Source: Caenimonas soli (GTDB lineage: Bacteria > Pseudomonadota > Gammaproteobacteria > Burkholderiales > Burkholderiaceae_C). Taken from it: a DNA stretch of 64,000 bases. Position 1 is the first letter of the stretch. Every line of letters starts with the position of its first letter. A program made the translations under genes and the position numbers. The stretch lies in the NCBI RefSeq assembly GCF_013155545.1, contig NZ_JABJVV010000022.1, positions 34,668 through 98,667 on the forward strand, written 5' to 3'. The notes beneath the pieces were generated by a model that saw only the letters and a program-made list of their open reading frames with translations, did not search any database and was not told the DNA's origin. Positions 22,998 to 32,050 of this stretch are shown here, piece after piece.

Positions 22998-24831
22998 GGC
23001 TGATTCCCGCGGAGACCCTTGCGCCTTCAGGCACTGGCAGCCCGCTGTCCGATTCGAGCATCGACGAGTCCGACTCCATCGGCGCCGGCTGCGTCACCTC
23101 GGGCTCGAGGAAGCGGATCGGGCGGCGCGTGCGCGGTGACATGCCGCCCAGCAGCCCGTCGAGCGCATCCGCGAGCTCGGGCGCCTCGGACATCCGTTCG
23201 TCGAGCAGTACCGCCGCGATATGGAACTGCAAGGTGACGTCCGGTTTCAGGCCCTTGAGCGGCATCAGGCCCGCGGCGATCAAGCGCGCGGCGCGGTCGG
23301 TCACCGCGATGCGCGATGTCACGCCTTCCAGGATCAGGCCGAAGCGTGCCTCGCCGATGCGGCTGACGGTGTCGACGTCGCGCAGCAGCCGGCGCAGCTT
23401 GATCACACTGCGCAGCAGGCTTTGCTCGGCCACGGCCGAACCGTAGTAGTCCTTGATGCGCGGGTAGTTGATCAGGTCGATGAACACGACCGCGGCGTTT
23501 TCCTTGTCGCGTTTGTGGCGCGCCACCACCTGGCGCAGCCGGTCGTGGAACAGGTGCGGCGCCAGCAGGCCGGTGAGCGCGTCCTGGCTGGAAAGCGCCT
23601 GCTCGCGGATTTCCGCCCCGTGCCGCTCGCGCGAGCGGATGTTCAATGCGACCAGCAGTAGCGGCACCTGCAGGGCGGTCGCCACCACCACCGCGTACTG
23701 CGTGCCGAACGAGACCGGCAGCCAGCCGAACAAGCGCAGCACGCCCATGCCGATCGCCATCGCGAATGGAGAGTAGGCCACCAGCACCCAGGCGCCCACG
23801 ATGTCGCCTCGGCGCCAGCCCGCCGTCGCGATCCAGATGTTGGTCAGCGAGGTTGCGGCCAAGTAGGCAGCAACCGCCATCAGACCCACGGGCTTGTCCA
23901 ACACCGGGTACACGGCGGCCAGCACGATGCCGGCGAGTCCCGCCCAGTACGCCATTTCGTCGATGACCGGATGGCGGGCCGATATCCCGGTGAGGTTGCG
24001 CACGAACAGCAGGGCCGCGGCAGCGGCGAGTATGGCCAGGCAGGCTTGGGGCGCATCGCCCAGCGCCCCGAACTCGGGCCAGATCAGGTGCGCCGCCACA
24101 CCCGTGTAGGCGGTGACGCCCAGCATGGTGACCAGTGCGTACAAGGCGTACCACGCATACACGCGGTCGCGGTACACCAGGGTCTGGGCCAGGCAGGTGG
24201 CGATCAGCAGCATCAGTGCGCCGAAGGTGAGGCCCAGCCCCAGGTATTCGATCTGGATGCGCTGGTCGTAGGCCGACTCCGAAATCAGCTGGACCGGGAA
24301 GTTGGCGGGGGTGAGATGCTTGATGCGCACATAGACATCGCGAACCTCTCCGGAGGGCAAGTCCAGGCGGAAGTGCGGGTAGCGGCCGGGCTCGGGCCAG
24401 GCCGCCACGGCGATCATGTCGCCAGCCGTCTGGCTCAGCCACTGCCCGCGGGCGTCCCGCTGGTAGACGGTCGCGAAATCGAGCACGGGCATCGGCAGAG
24501 CCATCAGCCAGCCATTGCGATCGTTGCGGCCGCGCACCAGCCGGTAATGCAACCAGAGGGCACCGTCTTTGCCGAGCGAGTAGATCAGCTCGGCGCGGGC
24601 CGGCTGGAACAGCGACGGCCCGCCCTGCAGGGCCTGTTCGAGCGTGGCGGTGCCGCGCGGATCCACCCATGCGCCCGCCAGTCCCTGGGCATCCAGCGGC
24701 CCCTGCGTATCGCTGAGCTGCACGGGAGGCGGCGGCTGTCCTTGGGTCGCGGCGGCGGCCCAGCCCGAGAGCAGCAACGCCACCATGCCCGCGCGCAGGG
24801 CATCGCGGGCAGCGTGAGCGATGCATCGCAT
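22972..24831 (-). CDS. 7TMR-DISM receptor with degenerate GGDEF domain
   Basis: 619-aa membrane receptor. A signal peptide is followed by a 7TMR-DISM extracellular domain (about residues 35-190) and seven hydrophobic segments (about 205-415). The last part is a GGDEF-like domain in which the signature loop reads GEARF instead of GGDEF and the metal-binding segment reads IDLINYPRI. These substitutions make diguanylate cyclase activity unlikely; it may bind nucleotides or act through protein contacts. The start at 24831 gives a proper signal peptide; a longer ORF start at 24921 lies over the divergent ychF gene. Divergent from ychF by 31 bp. Confidence 0.85.
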   Translation of the reverse strand: MRCIAHAARDALRAGMVALLLSGWAAAATQGQPPPPVQLSDTQGPLDAQGLAGAWVDPRGTATLEQALQGGPSLFQPARAELIYSLGKDGALWLHYRLVRGRNDRNGWLMALPMPVLDFATVYQRDARGQWLSQTAGDMIAVAAWPEPGRYPHFRLDLPSGEVRDVYVRIKHLTPANFPVQLISESAYDQRIQIEYLGLGLTFGALMLLIATCLAQTLVYRDRVYAWYALYALVTMLGVTAYTGVAAHLIWPEFGALGDAPQACLAILAAAAALLFVRNLTGISARHPVIDEMAYWAGLAGIVLAAVYPVLDKPVGLMAVAAYLAATSLTNIWIATAGWRRGDIVGAWVLVAYSPFAMAIGMGVLRLFGWLPVSFGTQYAVVVATALQVPLLLVALNIRSRERHGAEIREQALSSQDALTGLLAPHLFHDRLRQVVARHKRDKENAAVVFIDLINYPRIKDYYGSAVAEQSLLRSVIKLRRLLRDVDTVSRIGEARFGLILEGVTSRIAVTDRAARLIAAGLMPLKGLKPDVTLQFHIAAVLLDERMSEAPELADALDGLLGGMSPRTRRPIRFLEPEVTQPAPMESDSSMLESDSGLPVPEGARVSAGISLSRIASRP

Positions 24832-24862
24832 ACACTTTCGGGCTTGATTTTCTGGAACTGCC

Positions 24863-25957
24863 ATGAGCTTGAAGTGCGGGATTGTAGGGTTGCCCAACGT
24901 AGGGAAATCCACCTTGTTCAATGCGTTGACAAAGGCTGGGATTGCCGCGGAAAACTATCCCTTCTGCACCATCGAGCCCAACGTCGGCATCGTGGAACTG
25001 CCCGACCCGCGCCTGGCCAGGCTCTCTGAGATCGTCAAGCCCGAGCGCGTCGTGCCCGCCATCGTCGAGTTTGTCGACATCGCCGGGCTGGTCGCCGGCG
25101 CCAGCAAGGGAGAGGGCCTGGGCAACCAGTTCCTGGCGCATATCCGCGAGACCGACGCCATCGTCAACGTGGTGCGCTGCTTCGACGATCCGAACATCAT
25201 CCACGTCTCGGGCAAGGTCGACCCGGTGTCGGACATCGAGGTGATCCAGACCGAGTTGTGCCTGGCCGACCTGGGGACGGTGGACAAGACATTGCAGCGC
25301 TCGATCAAGGCGGCCAAGTCGGGCAACGACAAGGAAGCCGCCAAGCTGGTCAGCGTGCTGACCCGGGTGCAGGCGGCGCTGAACGAGGCGCAGCCGGTGC
25401 GCGCGCTCAAGTTCACCGACGAGGAGAAGGCGGTTCTCAAGCCGTTGTGCCTGATCACGGCCAAGCCGGCGATGTTCGTCGGCAACGTCGACGAGGCCGG
25501 ATTCGAGAACAACCCCTACCTGGACCAGCTGCGCGCCTACGCGGCAACGCAGGGTGCGCCGGTGGTGGTGATCTGCGCGAAGATCGAAGCCGAGATGGCC
25601 GACATGAGCGACGAGGACAAGCAGATGTTCCTGGCAGAAATCGGGCAGGAGGAGCCGGGCCTGAACCGCCTGATCCGCGCGGCGTTCAAGCTGCTGGGCC
25701 TGCAAACCTATTTCACCGCCGGCGTGAAGGAAGTGCGCGCCTGGACCATCCACATCGGCGACACGGCGCCGCAGGCCGCAGGTGTGATCCACACCGATTT
25801 CGAGCGCGGATTCATCCGTGCCCAGACCATCGCCTTCGACGACTTCATCGCCTACAAGGGTGAGCAAGGCTCCAAGGACGCGGGCAAGATGCGCAGCGAA
25901 GGCAAGGAATATGTCGTCAAGGACGGCGACGTGCTGAACTTCCTGTTCAATGTGTAG
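24863..25957 (+). CDS. ychF: Ribosome-binding P-loop ATPase YchF
   Basis: 364-aa Obg-like translation-associated NTPase (OLA1/YchF). G1 GLPNVGKSTLFN, the DIAGLV motif (G3) and the altered G4 NVDE, which shifts specificity from GTP to ATP, are present; a coiled-coil insertion and a C-terminal TGS domain (from about residue 278) follow. Length matches the family (363). It binds ribosomes and is linked to oxidative-stress responses. Single gene; its last 11 bases overlap the convergent YqaA gene. Confidence 0.97.
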   Translation: MSLKCGIVGLPNVGKSTLFNALTKAGIAAENYPFCTIEPNVGIVELPDPRLARLSEIVKPERVVPAIVEFVDIAGLVAGASKGEGLGNQFLAHIRETDAIVNVVRCFDDPNIIHVSGKVDPVSDIEVIQTELCLADLGTVDKTLQRSIKAAKSGNDKEAAKLVSVLTRVQAALNEAQPVRALKFTDEEKAVLKPLCLITAKPAMFVGNVDEAGFENNPYLDQLRAYAATQGAPVVVICAKIEAEMADMSDEDKQMFLAEIGQEEPGLNRLIRAAFKLLGLQTYFTAGVKEVRAWTIHIGDTAPQAAGVIHTDFERGFIRAQTIAFDDFIAYKGEQGSKDAGKMRSEGKEYVVKDGDVLNFLFNV

Positions 25958-26426
25958 CCGCCGTTGGCCAGACGTACAGCAGCGCGGCGGTCATCGTCAC
26001 ATAGCGCAGGAACTTGCCGATCAGCATGTAGCCCACGCAAGGCCAGAACGGCATCCGCAGCCAGCCGGCCACGGCGCATAGCGGATCGCCGACGATCGGC
26101 AGCCACGAGAGCAGGCAAGCCACGGGGCCCAGGCGCTCCAGCCATTCAATAGCCTTCACATGCGAGCGTGAATGGTGGTACTTGTCCACGACCTGATGGG
26201 CGCCGTAGCCCATCCACCAGTCCACGGCGCCGCCCAGTGTGTTGCCGGCAGTGGCCACGAAGACGGCGCTCCAGAACAGCTCCGGGTTCAAGCGAAGCAG
26301 GCCGTAGAGCACCGCTTCGGATCCCACCGGCACCAGCGTGGCGGAAATGAACGCCGCGACGAACAGCGTGGAGAGCCCGAAACGAGGCAGCGCCAGCAGA
26401 GCCAGAATGGGTGCGAGCCAGTCCAT
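25947..26426 (-). CDS. YqaA-family inner-membrane protein (SNARE-associated/DedA-like)
   Basis: 159-aa polytopic protein of the YqaA branch of the DedA/VTT superfamily. The N-terminal half has hydrophobic helices and the motif FISATLVPVGSEAVLYGLL, the middle GNTLGGAVDWWMGYG, and the C-terminal half SWLPIVGDPLCAVAGWLRM, all characteristic of the family. DedA proteins are membrane-lipid scramblase/flippase-type proteins; the role of YqaA is not established. Convergent with ychF by 11 bp overlap; 146 bp of non-coding sequence separate it from dusB. Confidence 0.88.
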   Translation of the reverse strand: MDWLAPILALLALPRFGLSTLFVAAFISATLVPVGSEAVLYGLLRLNPELFWSAVFVATAGNTLGGAVDWWMGYGAHQVVDKYHHSRSHVKAIEWLERLGPVACLLSWLPIVGDPLCAVAGWLRMPFWPCVGYMLIGKFLRYVTMTAALLYVWPTAATH

Positions 26427-26572
26427 CAGTGGGAACTATTCATTGCGCGCCAGTATAGATAGGCAGGCACCGTGAACATGTAGGCGCACAAGCAGTTCTT
26501 TATTTCAATGGCTGAAATGCGGCGGGCATACAATCGTGCCTCATTTTTCAGCAGACGCCTTCCTCCCACCGC

Positions 26573-27619
26573 ATGAACATCGGCCCCCACCAACTGACGA
26601 ACAATCTGTTCGCGGCGCCGATGGCGGGCGTGACGGACCGGCCGTTTCGGCAATTGTGCCGCCAGCTCGGCGCCGGCTATGCCGTGAGCGAGATGGTGAC
26701 GTCGCGCCGCGAGCTGTGGAACAGCCTGAAGACCTCGCGGCGGGCCAATCACGAGGGCGAGCCCGGCCCGATTGCCGTGCAGATCGCGGGAACCGACGCG
26801 GCCATGATGTCCGAGGCGGCGGCGTACAACGTCGAGCGCGGCGCCCAGATCATCGACATCAACATGGGTTGCCCGGCCAAGAAGGTCTGCAATAAATGGG
26901 CGGGCTCGGCGCTGATGCAGGACGAGACGCTGGCGGTGGCGATCGCGCGGGCCGTGGTCGAGGCCTGTGCGCTGCACGGCGTGCCGGTCACGCTCAAGAT
27001 GCGCACCGGCTGGTGCCAGTCGCACAAGAATGCGGTGACGCTGGCGCGCGCCTTCGAGGATGCCGGCATCCAGATGCTGACGGTGCACGGCCGTACGCGC
27101 GAACAGGGCTACGGCGGGCACGCCGAATACGACACCATCGCCGCGGTGAAGGCCGCGGTGCGCGTTCCGGTGGTCGCCAACGGCGACATCACCACGCCGG
27201 AGAAGGCGCGCGATGTGCTGGCCTACACAAACGCCGACGCGATCATGATCGGCCGCGCCGCGCAGGGCCGGCCCTGGATCTTCCGCGAGGTCGCGCATTT
27301 CCTGGCCACCGGCAGCCATCTGGCGCCGCCGCTGGTCGCCGAGGTCAGGCGGCTGCTGCTCGATCATCTGCAGGACCATTACACGCTCTACGGCGAATTC
27401 ACCGGCGTGCGCAGCGCCCGCAAGCACATAGGCTGGTACGTCAAGACACTGCCGGGCGGCGCGGACTTTCGGGCCCGCATGAACGCCATCGAAGACTGTG
27501 CCGGCCAGCTCGGCGCAGTGGCGGAGTTCTTCGACGAACTCGCCGGCGCGATGGACCGCATGCCGGCGCCGGCAAGCCACACGGACGAGGAAGAAGAAGC
27601 GGTGGAAACAAACGCATGA
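26573..27619 (+). CDS. dusB: tRNA-dihydrouridine synthase B
   Basis: 348-aa FMN-dependent enzyme that reduces uridines 17 in the D-loop of tRNAs. It has the TIM-barrel start PMAGVTDRPFR, the catalytic-Cys segment GCPAKKVCNKWAGSALM, HGRTREQGY and GRAAQGRPWIF. The 146-bp upstream region has a TACAAT at 26529-26534 that could be a -10 box, but no good -35. It overlaps fis by ATGA, reproducing the dusB-fis operon of many proteobacteria, in which dusB is the promoter-proximal gene. Confidence 0.95.
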   Translation: MNIGPHQLTNNLFAAPMAGVTDRPFRQLCRQLGAGYAVSEMVTSRRELWNSLKTSRRANHEGEPGPIAVQIAGTDAAMMSEAAAYNVERGAQIIDINMGCPAKKVCNKWAGSALMQDETLAVAIARAVVEACALHGVPVTLKMRTGWCQSHKNAVTLARAFEDAGIQMLTVHGRTREQGYGGHAEYDTIAAVKAAVRVPVVANGDITTPEKARDVLAYTNADAIMIGRAAQGRPWIFREVAHFLATGSHLAPPLVAEVRRLLLDHLQDHYTLYGEFTGVRSARKHIGWYVKTLPGGADFRARMNAIEDCAGQLGAVAEFFDELAGAMDRMPAPASHTDEEEEAVETNA

Positions 27620-27855
27620 GCAAAAAACACATAGAAGAATGCGTGCGCGCCAGCCTGGAAGGCTACTTCCGGGATCTGCGCGGCACCGAGCCCGATGGCA
27701 TGTACGAGATGCTGGTCAAAGTGGTCGAAAAGCCGCTGCTCGAAGTGGTGATGGCCAAGGCCGACCACAACCAGTCCAAGGCGGCCGAGTGGCTGGGGCT
27801 GAACCGCAACACGCTGCGCAAGAAACTCGTAGAACACAGGCTCCTCAAACCATGA
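27616..27855 (+). CDS. fis: Fis-family DNA-binding protein
   Basis: 79-aa nucleoid-associated protein, shorter than E. coli Fis (98 aa) because it lacks the long N-terminal beta-hairpin arm. The C-terminal Fis helix-turn-helix is intact (NQSKAAEWLGLNRNTLRKKLVEHRLLK). The start ATG overlaps the dusB stop as ATGA and the stop TGA overlaps the purH start as ATGA, so dusB-fis-purH form one coupled transcript. Confidence 0.93.
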   Translation: MSKKHIEECVRASLEGYFRDLRGTEPDGMYEMLVKVVEKPLLEVVMAKADHNQSKAAEWLGLNRNTLRKKLVEHRLLKP

Positions 27856-29423
27856 ACGCACTCATTTCCGTCTCGGACAAGACCGGCATCGTCGAATTGG
27901 CGCAGGCGCTGCACGCGCTGGGCATCCGGCTGATATCGACTGGCGGCACCGCCAAGCTGCTGGCCGACCAGGGCCTGCCCGTCACCGAGGTGGCGCAGGT
28001 CACCGAGTTCCCGGAAATGCTGGACGGCCGCGTCAAGACCTTGCACCCCAAGGTGCATGGCGGACTGCTCGCCCGGCGCGAGATGCCCGAGCACATGGCC
28101 GCCCTCAAGGCCCATGGCATCGACACCATCGACCTGCTGGTGGTCAACCTGTACCCGTTCGAAGCCACTGTGGCCAAGCCCGGCTGCACGCTCGAGGACG
28201 CGATAGAGAACATCGACATCGGCGGCCCGGCCATGGTGCGTTCGGCGGCCAAGAACTGGAAGGACGTGGGCGTCCTCACCGATGCCTCGCAGTACCCGGT
28301 GGTGCTGCAGGAACTCAAGACCGACGGCAAGCTTTCCGACGCGACCCGCTTCGCCTTGTCGGTGGCGGCGTTCAACCGCATCAGCAACTACGACGCTGCC
28401 ATCAGCGACTACCTCTCCAGCTTCCAGGAAGGCGGCGCCCGCAGCCTGTTCCCCGCCCAGGCGAATGGCCGATTCGTCAAGCTGCAGGACCTGCGCTATG
28501 GCGAGAACCCGCACCAGCAGGCCGCGTTCTACCGCGACCTGCATCCGGCGCCCGGCTCGCTGGTGACGGCGCGCCAGTTGCAGGGCAAGGAGCTCTCTTA
28601 CAACAACATCGCCGACGCGGATGCGGCCTGGGAATGCGTGAAGAGCTTCGACGGGCCGGCCTGCGTGATCGTCAAGCACGCCAACCCCTGCGGCGTGGCG
28701 GTGGGCGCCAACGCCTTCGAGGCCTACGCCAAGGCCTTCAAGACCGATTCGACCTCGGCCTTCGGCGGCATCATCGCGTTCAACCGGACCCTGGACGCCG
28801 CGGCCGCGCAGGCCGTGTCCAAGCAATTCGTCGAGGTGCTGATGGCGCCCGACTTCACGACCGAGGCCCTGGAAGTGTTCAAGACCAAGGTCAACGTTCG
28901 GGTCCTGCAGATCGCCATGCCCCCCGGCGGCCGCACCGACTGGGACAACGGCCGCAACGCGATGGACGTCAAGCGTGTGGGTTCGGGCCTGCTGATGCAG
29001 ACTGCGGACAACCGCGAGCTGACCGTGGGCGAGCTGCGGGTCGTGACCAAGAAACAACCGACGGCCGAACAACTGCAGGATCTGCTGTTTGCGTGGAAGG
29101 TGGCCAAGTACGTGAAATCCAACGCCATCGTCTTCTGCAAGGACGGCATGACGATGGGCGTGGGCGCCGGCCAGATGAGCCGGCTGGATTCGGCGCGCAT
29201 CGCCAGCATCAAGGCCCAGCATGCCGGGCTGTCCCTGAAAGGAACGGTGGTGGCGAGCGACGCCTTCTTCCCGTTCCGCGATGGCCTGGACGTGGTGGTC
29301 GATGCCGGCGCTGACTGCGTCATCCAGCCGGGTGGCAGCATGCGCGACGAGGAAGTGATCGCGGCGGCCGACGAGCGCGGCGTCGCGATGGTGTTTTCAG
29401 GCGTGCGGCACTTCAGGCACTAG
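27852..29423 (+). CDS. purH: Bifunctional AICAR transformylase/IMP cyclohydrolase
   Basis: 523-aa enzyme for the last two steps of de novo purine synthesis, giving IMP. The N-terminal IMP cyclohydrolase domain has VKTLHPKVHGGLLARR; the C-terminal AICAR transformylase domain has YGENPHQQAAFYR, KHANPCGVAVG and the FCKDGMTMGVGAGQMSR segment. Length is normal (about 525-530). The start ATG overlaps fis; starts farther upstream in this frame lie inside dusB and fis. Purine-linked placement of fis is common in betaproteobacteria. Confidence 0.96.
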   Translation: MNALISVSDKTGIVELAQALHALGIRLISTGGTAKLLADQGLPVTEVAQVTEFPEMLDGRVKTLHPKVHGGLLARREMPEHMAALKAHGIDTIDLLVVNLYPFEATVAKPGCTLEDAIENIDIGGPAMVRSAAKNWKDVGVLTDASQYPVVLQELKTDGKLSDATRFALSVAAFNRISNYDAAISDYLSSFQEGGARSLFPAQANGRFVKLQDLRYGENPHQQAAFYRDLHPAPGSLVTARQLQGKELSYNNIADADAAWECVKSFDGPACVIVKHANPCGVAVGANAFEAYAKAFKTDSTSAFGGIIAFNRTLDAAAAQAVSKQFVEVLMAPDFTTEALEVFKTKVNVRVLQIAMPPGGRTDWDNGRNAMDVKRVGSGLLMQTADNRELTVGELRVVTKKQPTAEQLQDLLFAWKVAKYVKSNAIVFCKDGMTMGVGAGQMSRLDSARIASIKAQHAGLSLKGTVVASDAFFPFRDGLDVVVDAGADCVIQPGGSMRDEEVIAAADERGVAMVFSGVRHFRH

Positions 29424-29427
29424 ATTT

Positions 29428-29490
29428 GTCATTGCGGACTCGATCCGCAATCCATGGCTGCGATGGACCCCGGGTCAAGCCCGGGATGAC
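29428..29490. repeat. Dispersed palindromic repeat overlapping the end of hemL
   Basis: Two hairpins in tandem: ATTGCGGA-CTCGA-TCCGCAAT (29431-29451) and CCCGGG-TCAAG-CCCGGG (29469-29485), bounded by GTCAT and ATGAC. The element closely resembles a short interspersed palindromic repeat found in many proteobacterial genomes (GTCATTGCGGA...CCCGGGATGAC type). It sits between the convergent stops of purH and hemL, but its right end reads into hemL and supplies that gene's stop and last codons. Confidence 0.7.
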
Positions 29491-30791
29491 AGCGCCTGGA
29501 AGACCTCTTTGGCAGCCGAAATTGTTTCCGCGAGGTCGGCCTCGCTGTGCGCCGAACTTACAAACCCGGCTTCGTAAAGGGCCGGCGCGATGTAGATGCC
29601 GCGGTCCAGAAGGCCGTGAAACAGGCGGTTGAACAGCGCGCTTTCGGTCTGCATGACCTGCGAATAGTTCTGGGGCAGCTGCGGCAGCAGGAAGAAACCG
29701 AACATGCCGCCCTCGCAGTCGGTGCTAAAAGGAATGCTTTCTGCTGAGGCAGCCGCTTTCAGTCCGGCGACAAGTGTTGCTGTTTTCGCCGCCAAAGCAT
29801 CAAAAAATCCCGCTTTCCGAATTTCTTTCAAAGTGGCCAATCCGCAGGCCGTGGCCACTGGATTGCCCGACAAGGTGCCGGCCTGATACACCGGCCCCTG
29901 GGGCGCCAATTGCTCCATGATCGCCCGCGGACCGCCGAATGCGGCCAGCGGCATCCCGCCGCCGATCACCTTGCCCAGCACCGACAGGTCGGGCTTGAAG
30001 CCGGGAATCGCCTTGGCGTACAGGCTCTGGGCGCCGCCCAGGGCGACACGGAAACCGGTCATCACTTCATCGAATACCAGCAGCGCGCCGTGCTGGGTGC
30101 AGAGTTCGCGGCAACGCCGCATGAAGGGCACGCTGGCGCGCACGAAATTCATGTTGCCGGCGATCGGCTCGATCATCAGGCAGGCGATGTCCTTGCCGTG
30201 CAGCGCAAACGCTTCATCCAGCTGCGCCACGTTGTTGTATTCGAGCACCAGCGTGTGCTGCACCACCTCGGCGGGCACGCCGGCGCTGGTGGGGTTGCCG
30301 AAGGTGGCGAGCCCGGAGCCGGCCTTCACCAGCAGGGCGTCGGCATGGCCGTGGTAACAGCCCTCGAACTTGATCAGCTTGCTGCGGCCGGTGGCGCCGC
30401 GCGCCAGCCGGATCGCGCTCATCGCCGCCTCGGTGCCCGAGCTCACCAGGCGCACCATGTCCATCGAGGGCACCAGGCTGACGATCTCTTCGGCCAGTTC
30501 CACCTCGCGCTCGGTCGGCGCGCCGTACGAGAAGCCTTCGAGCACGGCCTTCTGCACCGCTTCGACAACGGCGGGATGGCCGTGGCCCAGGATCATCGGG
30601 CCCCAGGAGCCGATGTAGTCGATGTGGCGCTTGCCGTTGGCATCCCAGAAGTAGGCGCCCTGCGCGCGCGCCACGAATCGCGGCGTTCCACCCACGGCCT
30701 TGAAGGCGCGCACGGGCGAGTTTACGCCGCCGGGAATGAGCCGCCTGGCGCGCTCGAACAGCTCTTGGTTGCGGTCAGTGCTTGGTGTCAT
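29475..30791 (-). CDS. hemL: Glutamate-1-semialdehyde 2,1-aminomutase
   Basis: 438-aa PLP enzyme that forms 5-aminolevulinate in the C5 heme pathway. The start MTPSTDRNQELFERARRLIPGGVNSPVRAF is the conserved family start; the PLP lysine is in LGKVIGGGMPLAAFGG and GSWGPMILGHGHP is intact. Length is about 10 residues longer than usual at the C-terminus, because the last residues (SSRA) and the stop come from a palindromic repeat (29428-29490). It overlaps thiD by 17 bp; a longer start at 30944 lies within thiD and is rejected. Confidence 0.96.
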   Translation of the reverse strand: MTPSTDRNQELFERARRLIPGGVNSPVRAFKAVGGTPRFVARAQGAYFWDANGKRHIDYIGSWGPMILGHGHPAVVEAVQKAVLEGFSYGAPTEREVELAEEIVSLVPSMDMVRLVSSGTEAAMSAIRLARGATGRSKLIKFEGCYHGHADALLVKAGSGLATFGNPTSAGVPAEVVQHTLVLEYNNVAQLDEAFALHGKDIACLMIEPIAGNMNFVRASVPFMRRCRELCTQHGALLVFDEVMTGFRVALGGAQSLYAKAIPGFKPDLSVLGKVIGGGMPLAAFGGPRAIMEQLAPQGPVYQAGTLSGNPVATACGLATLKEIRKAGFFDALAAKTATLVAGLKAAASAESIPFSTDCEGGMFGFFLLPQLPQNYSQVMQTESALFNRLFHGLLDRGIYIAPALYEAGFVSSAHSEADLAETISAAKEVFQALSSRA

Positions 30792-31713
30792 GGGCGGGCA
30801 TGTCGAAGACCTGCAGGGCCTGCGCTTCTTCGGGTGTGAGCTCTTCGGTTTCGCCTTCGGGCTGGGCCCAGAACAGGCGGTCGGGAACGACGTTGCCCAT
30901 CCCGGGGCGGAAGCCCGCATCGAGGCAGCGGTCAAGGTAGGCAAGGGCTTCCGTCGCCGCTGCGACCAGGTCCGTGCCGCTGGCGACCAGGGCCGCGAGC
31001 GCGGCGGAGAGGGTATCGCCAGCGCCGGAAAACACGGCTTCGAAACGCTCGAATTTCTCGTTGCCCAACACCGCCTGCGGTGTGGACAGGACGTTGTCGA
31101 TGAACTGTTCGGGCAAGGGGATGCCGGTGACCAGCGTGTAGGGCACGCCCATCTCGGAAGCGGCCTTGGCGATGTCGCGCGCGGTGGGGCTGCGGTCGCT
31201 GCTCCAGTCAGGCAACAGCCATCGCCAGAGCGTGCTGTGGTTTCCTACCAACACGGTTGTCTGCGGCAACATGAGCTCGCGAAACGCATCCTGGTACGCA
31301 TCGATCTGCCCTTCTTCCCACCACGAAAGGTTGGGCATGTAGGCGATGAGCGGGACCTCGGCATAGTCCGCCGCGATCTCCGCGATGGTGCTGATGGCCT
31401 CGGGGCTGCCGACGAAACCGACCTTGAAAACCTGCACCGACACGTCCTCGAGGATGGCCCTGGCCTGCTCCGCGATGGCCTCTTCGTCGAAGGCAAAATG
31501 GTCGAAAACCTCCGCCGTATCGCGAGCGTACGCGCCGGTTACAACTGGCAGGGCATGAGCGCCGACCGAGGCGATCGCTGTTACATCTGCGGCAAGTCCG
31601 CCGGCGCCGCTCGGGTCGCTTGCGTTGAACACGATCACGCACGCGGGATTGCCGCCGTCGTCTTCATCGGCGGTTGCGGAAGTGGGGTCAGTTGCGGGGT
31701 TGGGGTTTGTCAT
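30775..31713 (-). CDS. thiD: Hydroxymethylpyrimidine/phosphomethylpyrimidine kinase
   Basis: 312-aa ribokinase-fold kinase that phosphorylates HMP for thiamine synthesis. FNASDPSGAGGLAADV (substrate site), the Asp/Gly-rich catalytic loop FSGAGDTLSAALAALVASG and VGFVGSPEAI are present. At 312 aa it is longer than the usual 265-270, mainly from an N-terminal extension rich in Asn/Pro/Asp and a C-terminal tail. The start at 31713 is preferred; a start at 31740 adds nine residues. It is divergent from the rubredoxin gene with 94 bp between them. Confidence 0.9.
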   Translation of the reverse strand: MTNPNPATDPTSATADEDDGGNPACVIVFNASDPSGAGGLAADVTAIASVGAHALPVVTGAYARDTAEVFDHFAFDEEAIAEQARAILEDVSVQVFKVGFVGSPEAISTIAEIAADYAEVPLIAYMPNLSWWEEGQIDAYQDAFRELMLPQTTVLVGNHSTLWRWLLPDWSSDRSPTARDIAKAASEMGVPYTLVTGIPLPEQFIDNVLSTPQAVLGNEKFERFEAVFSGAGDTLSAALAALVASGTDLVAAATEALAYLDRCLDAGFRPGMGNVVPDRLFWAQPEGETEELTPEEAQALQVFDMPAHDTKH

Positions 31714-31807
31714 AGGCCTGAATCTTCCAGCCGTTGGCACGCTGTGCGATGGCGCGGTGAAGGGCCTCGATACAATCGTTGCATTCTATTCGAAGGCCCT
31801 TTAAGCT

Positions 31808-31981
31808 GTGACCGATACGAAAACTTGGATGTGTCTGATTTGCGGGTGGATTTACGACGAAGCGTCCGGAGCCCCCGATCATGGCATCGCACCCGGGACC
31901 CCATGGTCCCAGGTTCCGATGAACTGGACTTGCCCCGAATGCGGTGCCCGCAAGGAAGATTTTGAGATGGTACAAATTTAA
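31808..31981 (+). CDS. Rubredoxin
   Basis: 57-aa iron-sulfur electron carrier with one Fe(Cys)4 site, not listed by length-filtered gene calls. Both CxxC knuckles are seen: CLICG (Cys 9 and 12) and CPECG (Cys 42 and 45), with WIYDEASGAPDHGIAPGTPW between them, the standard rubredoxin pattern. The start is GTG (31808) and the stop TAA at 31979-31981. It lies just upstream of the Pil-Chp operon with 69 bp to pilG. The electron partner cannot be told from sequence; Burkholderiales often place a rubredoxin here. Confidence 0.93.
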   Translation: MTDTKTWMCLICGWIYDEASGAPDHGIAPGTPWSQVPMNWTCPECGARKEDFEMVQI

Positions 31982-32050
31982 AGGGCGGCGTCTGTTACAT
32001 CTTTGGATGATGCCGCATCCGATGCAGTTACAAATGAGGAGCAGCGTCAA

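Noticed and set aside
23027..25867. 946-codon open frame on the minus strand across ychF and the receptor gene
   Set aside because: Overlaps two real genes and contains no recognisable protein segments; composition is an out-of-frame reading.
26520..26540. Sigma70 promoter of dusB at TACAAT (26529-26534)
   Set aside because: No acceptable -35 hexamer at 16-18 bp, so not listed as a separate feature.
27663..29222. Long open frame of 519 codons antisense to purH
   Set aside because: It lies wholly over a well-conserved gene, has a composition (His/Gly/Arg-rich) typical of antisense GC-rich shadows, and shows no recognisable domain.
31761..31800. Imperfect inverted repeat (AGGGCCTCGA...TCGAAGGCCCT) before the rubredoxin gene
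   Set aside because: Long loop and a bulge; could be chance in GC-rich DNA. No known riboswitch or operator pattern recognised.
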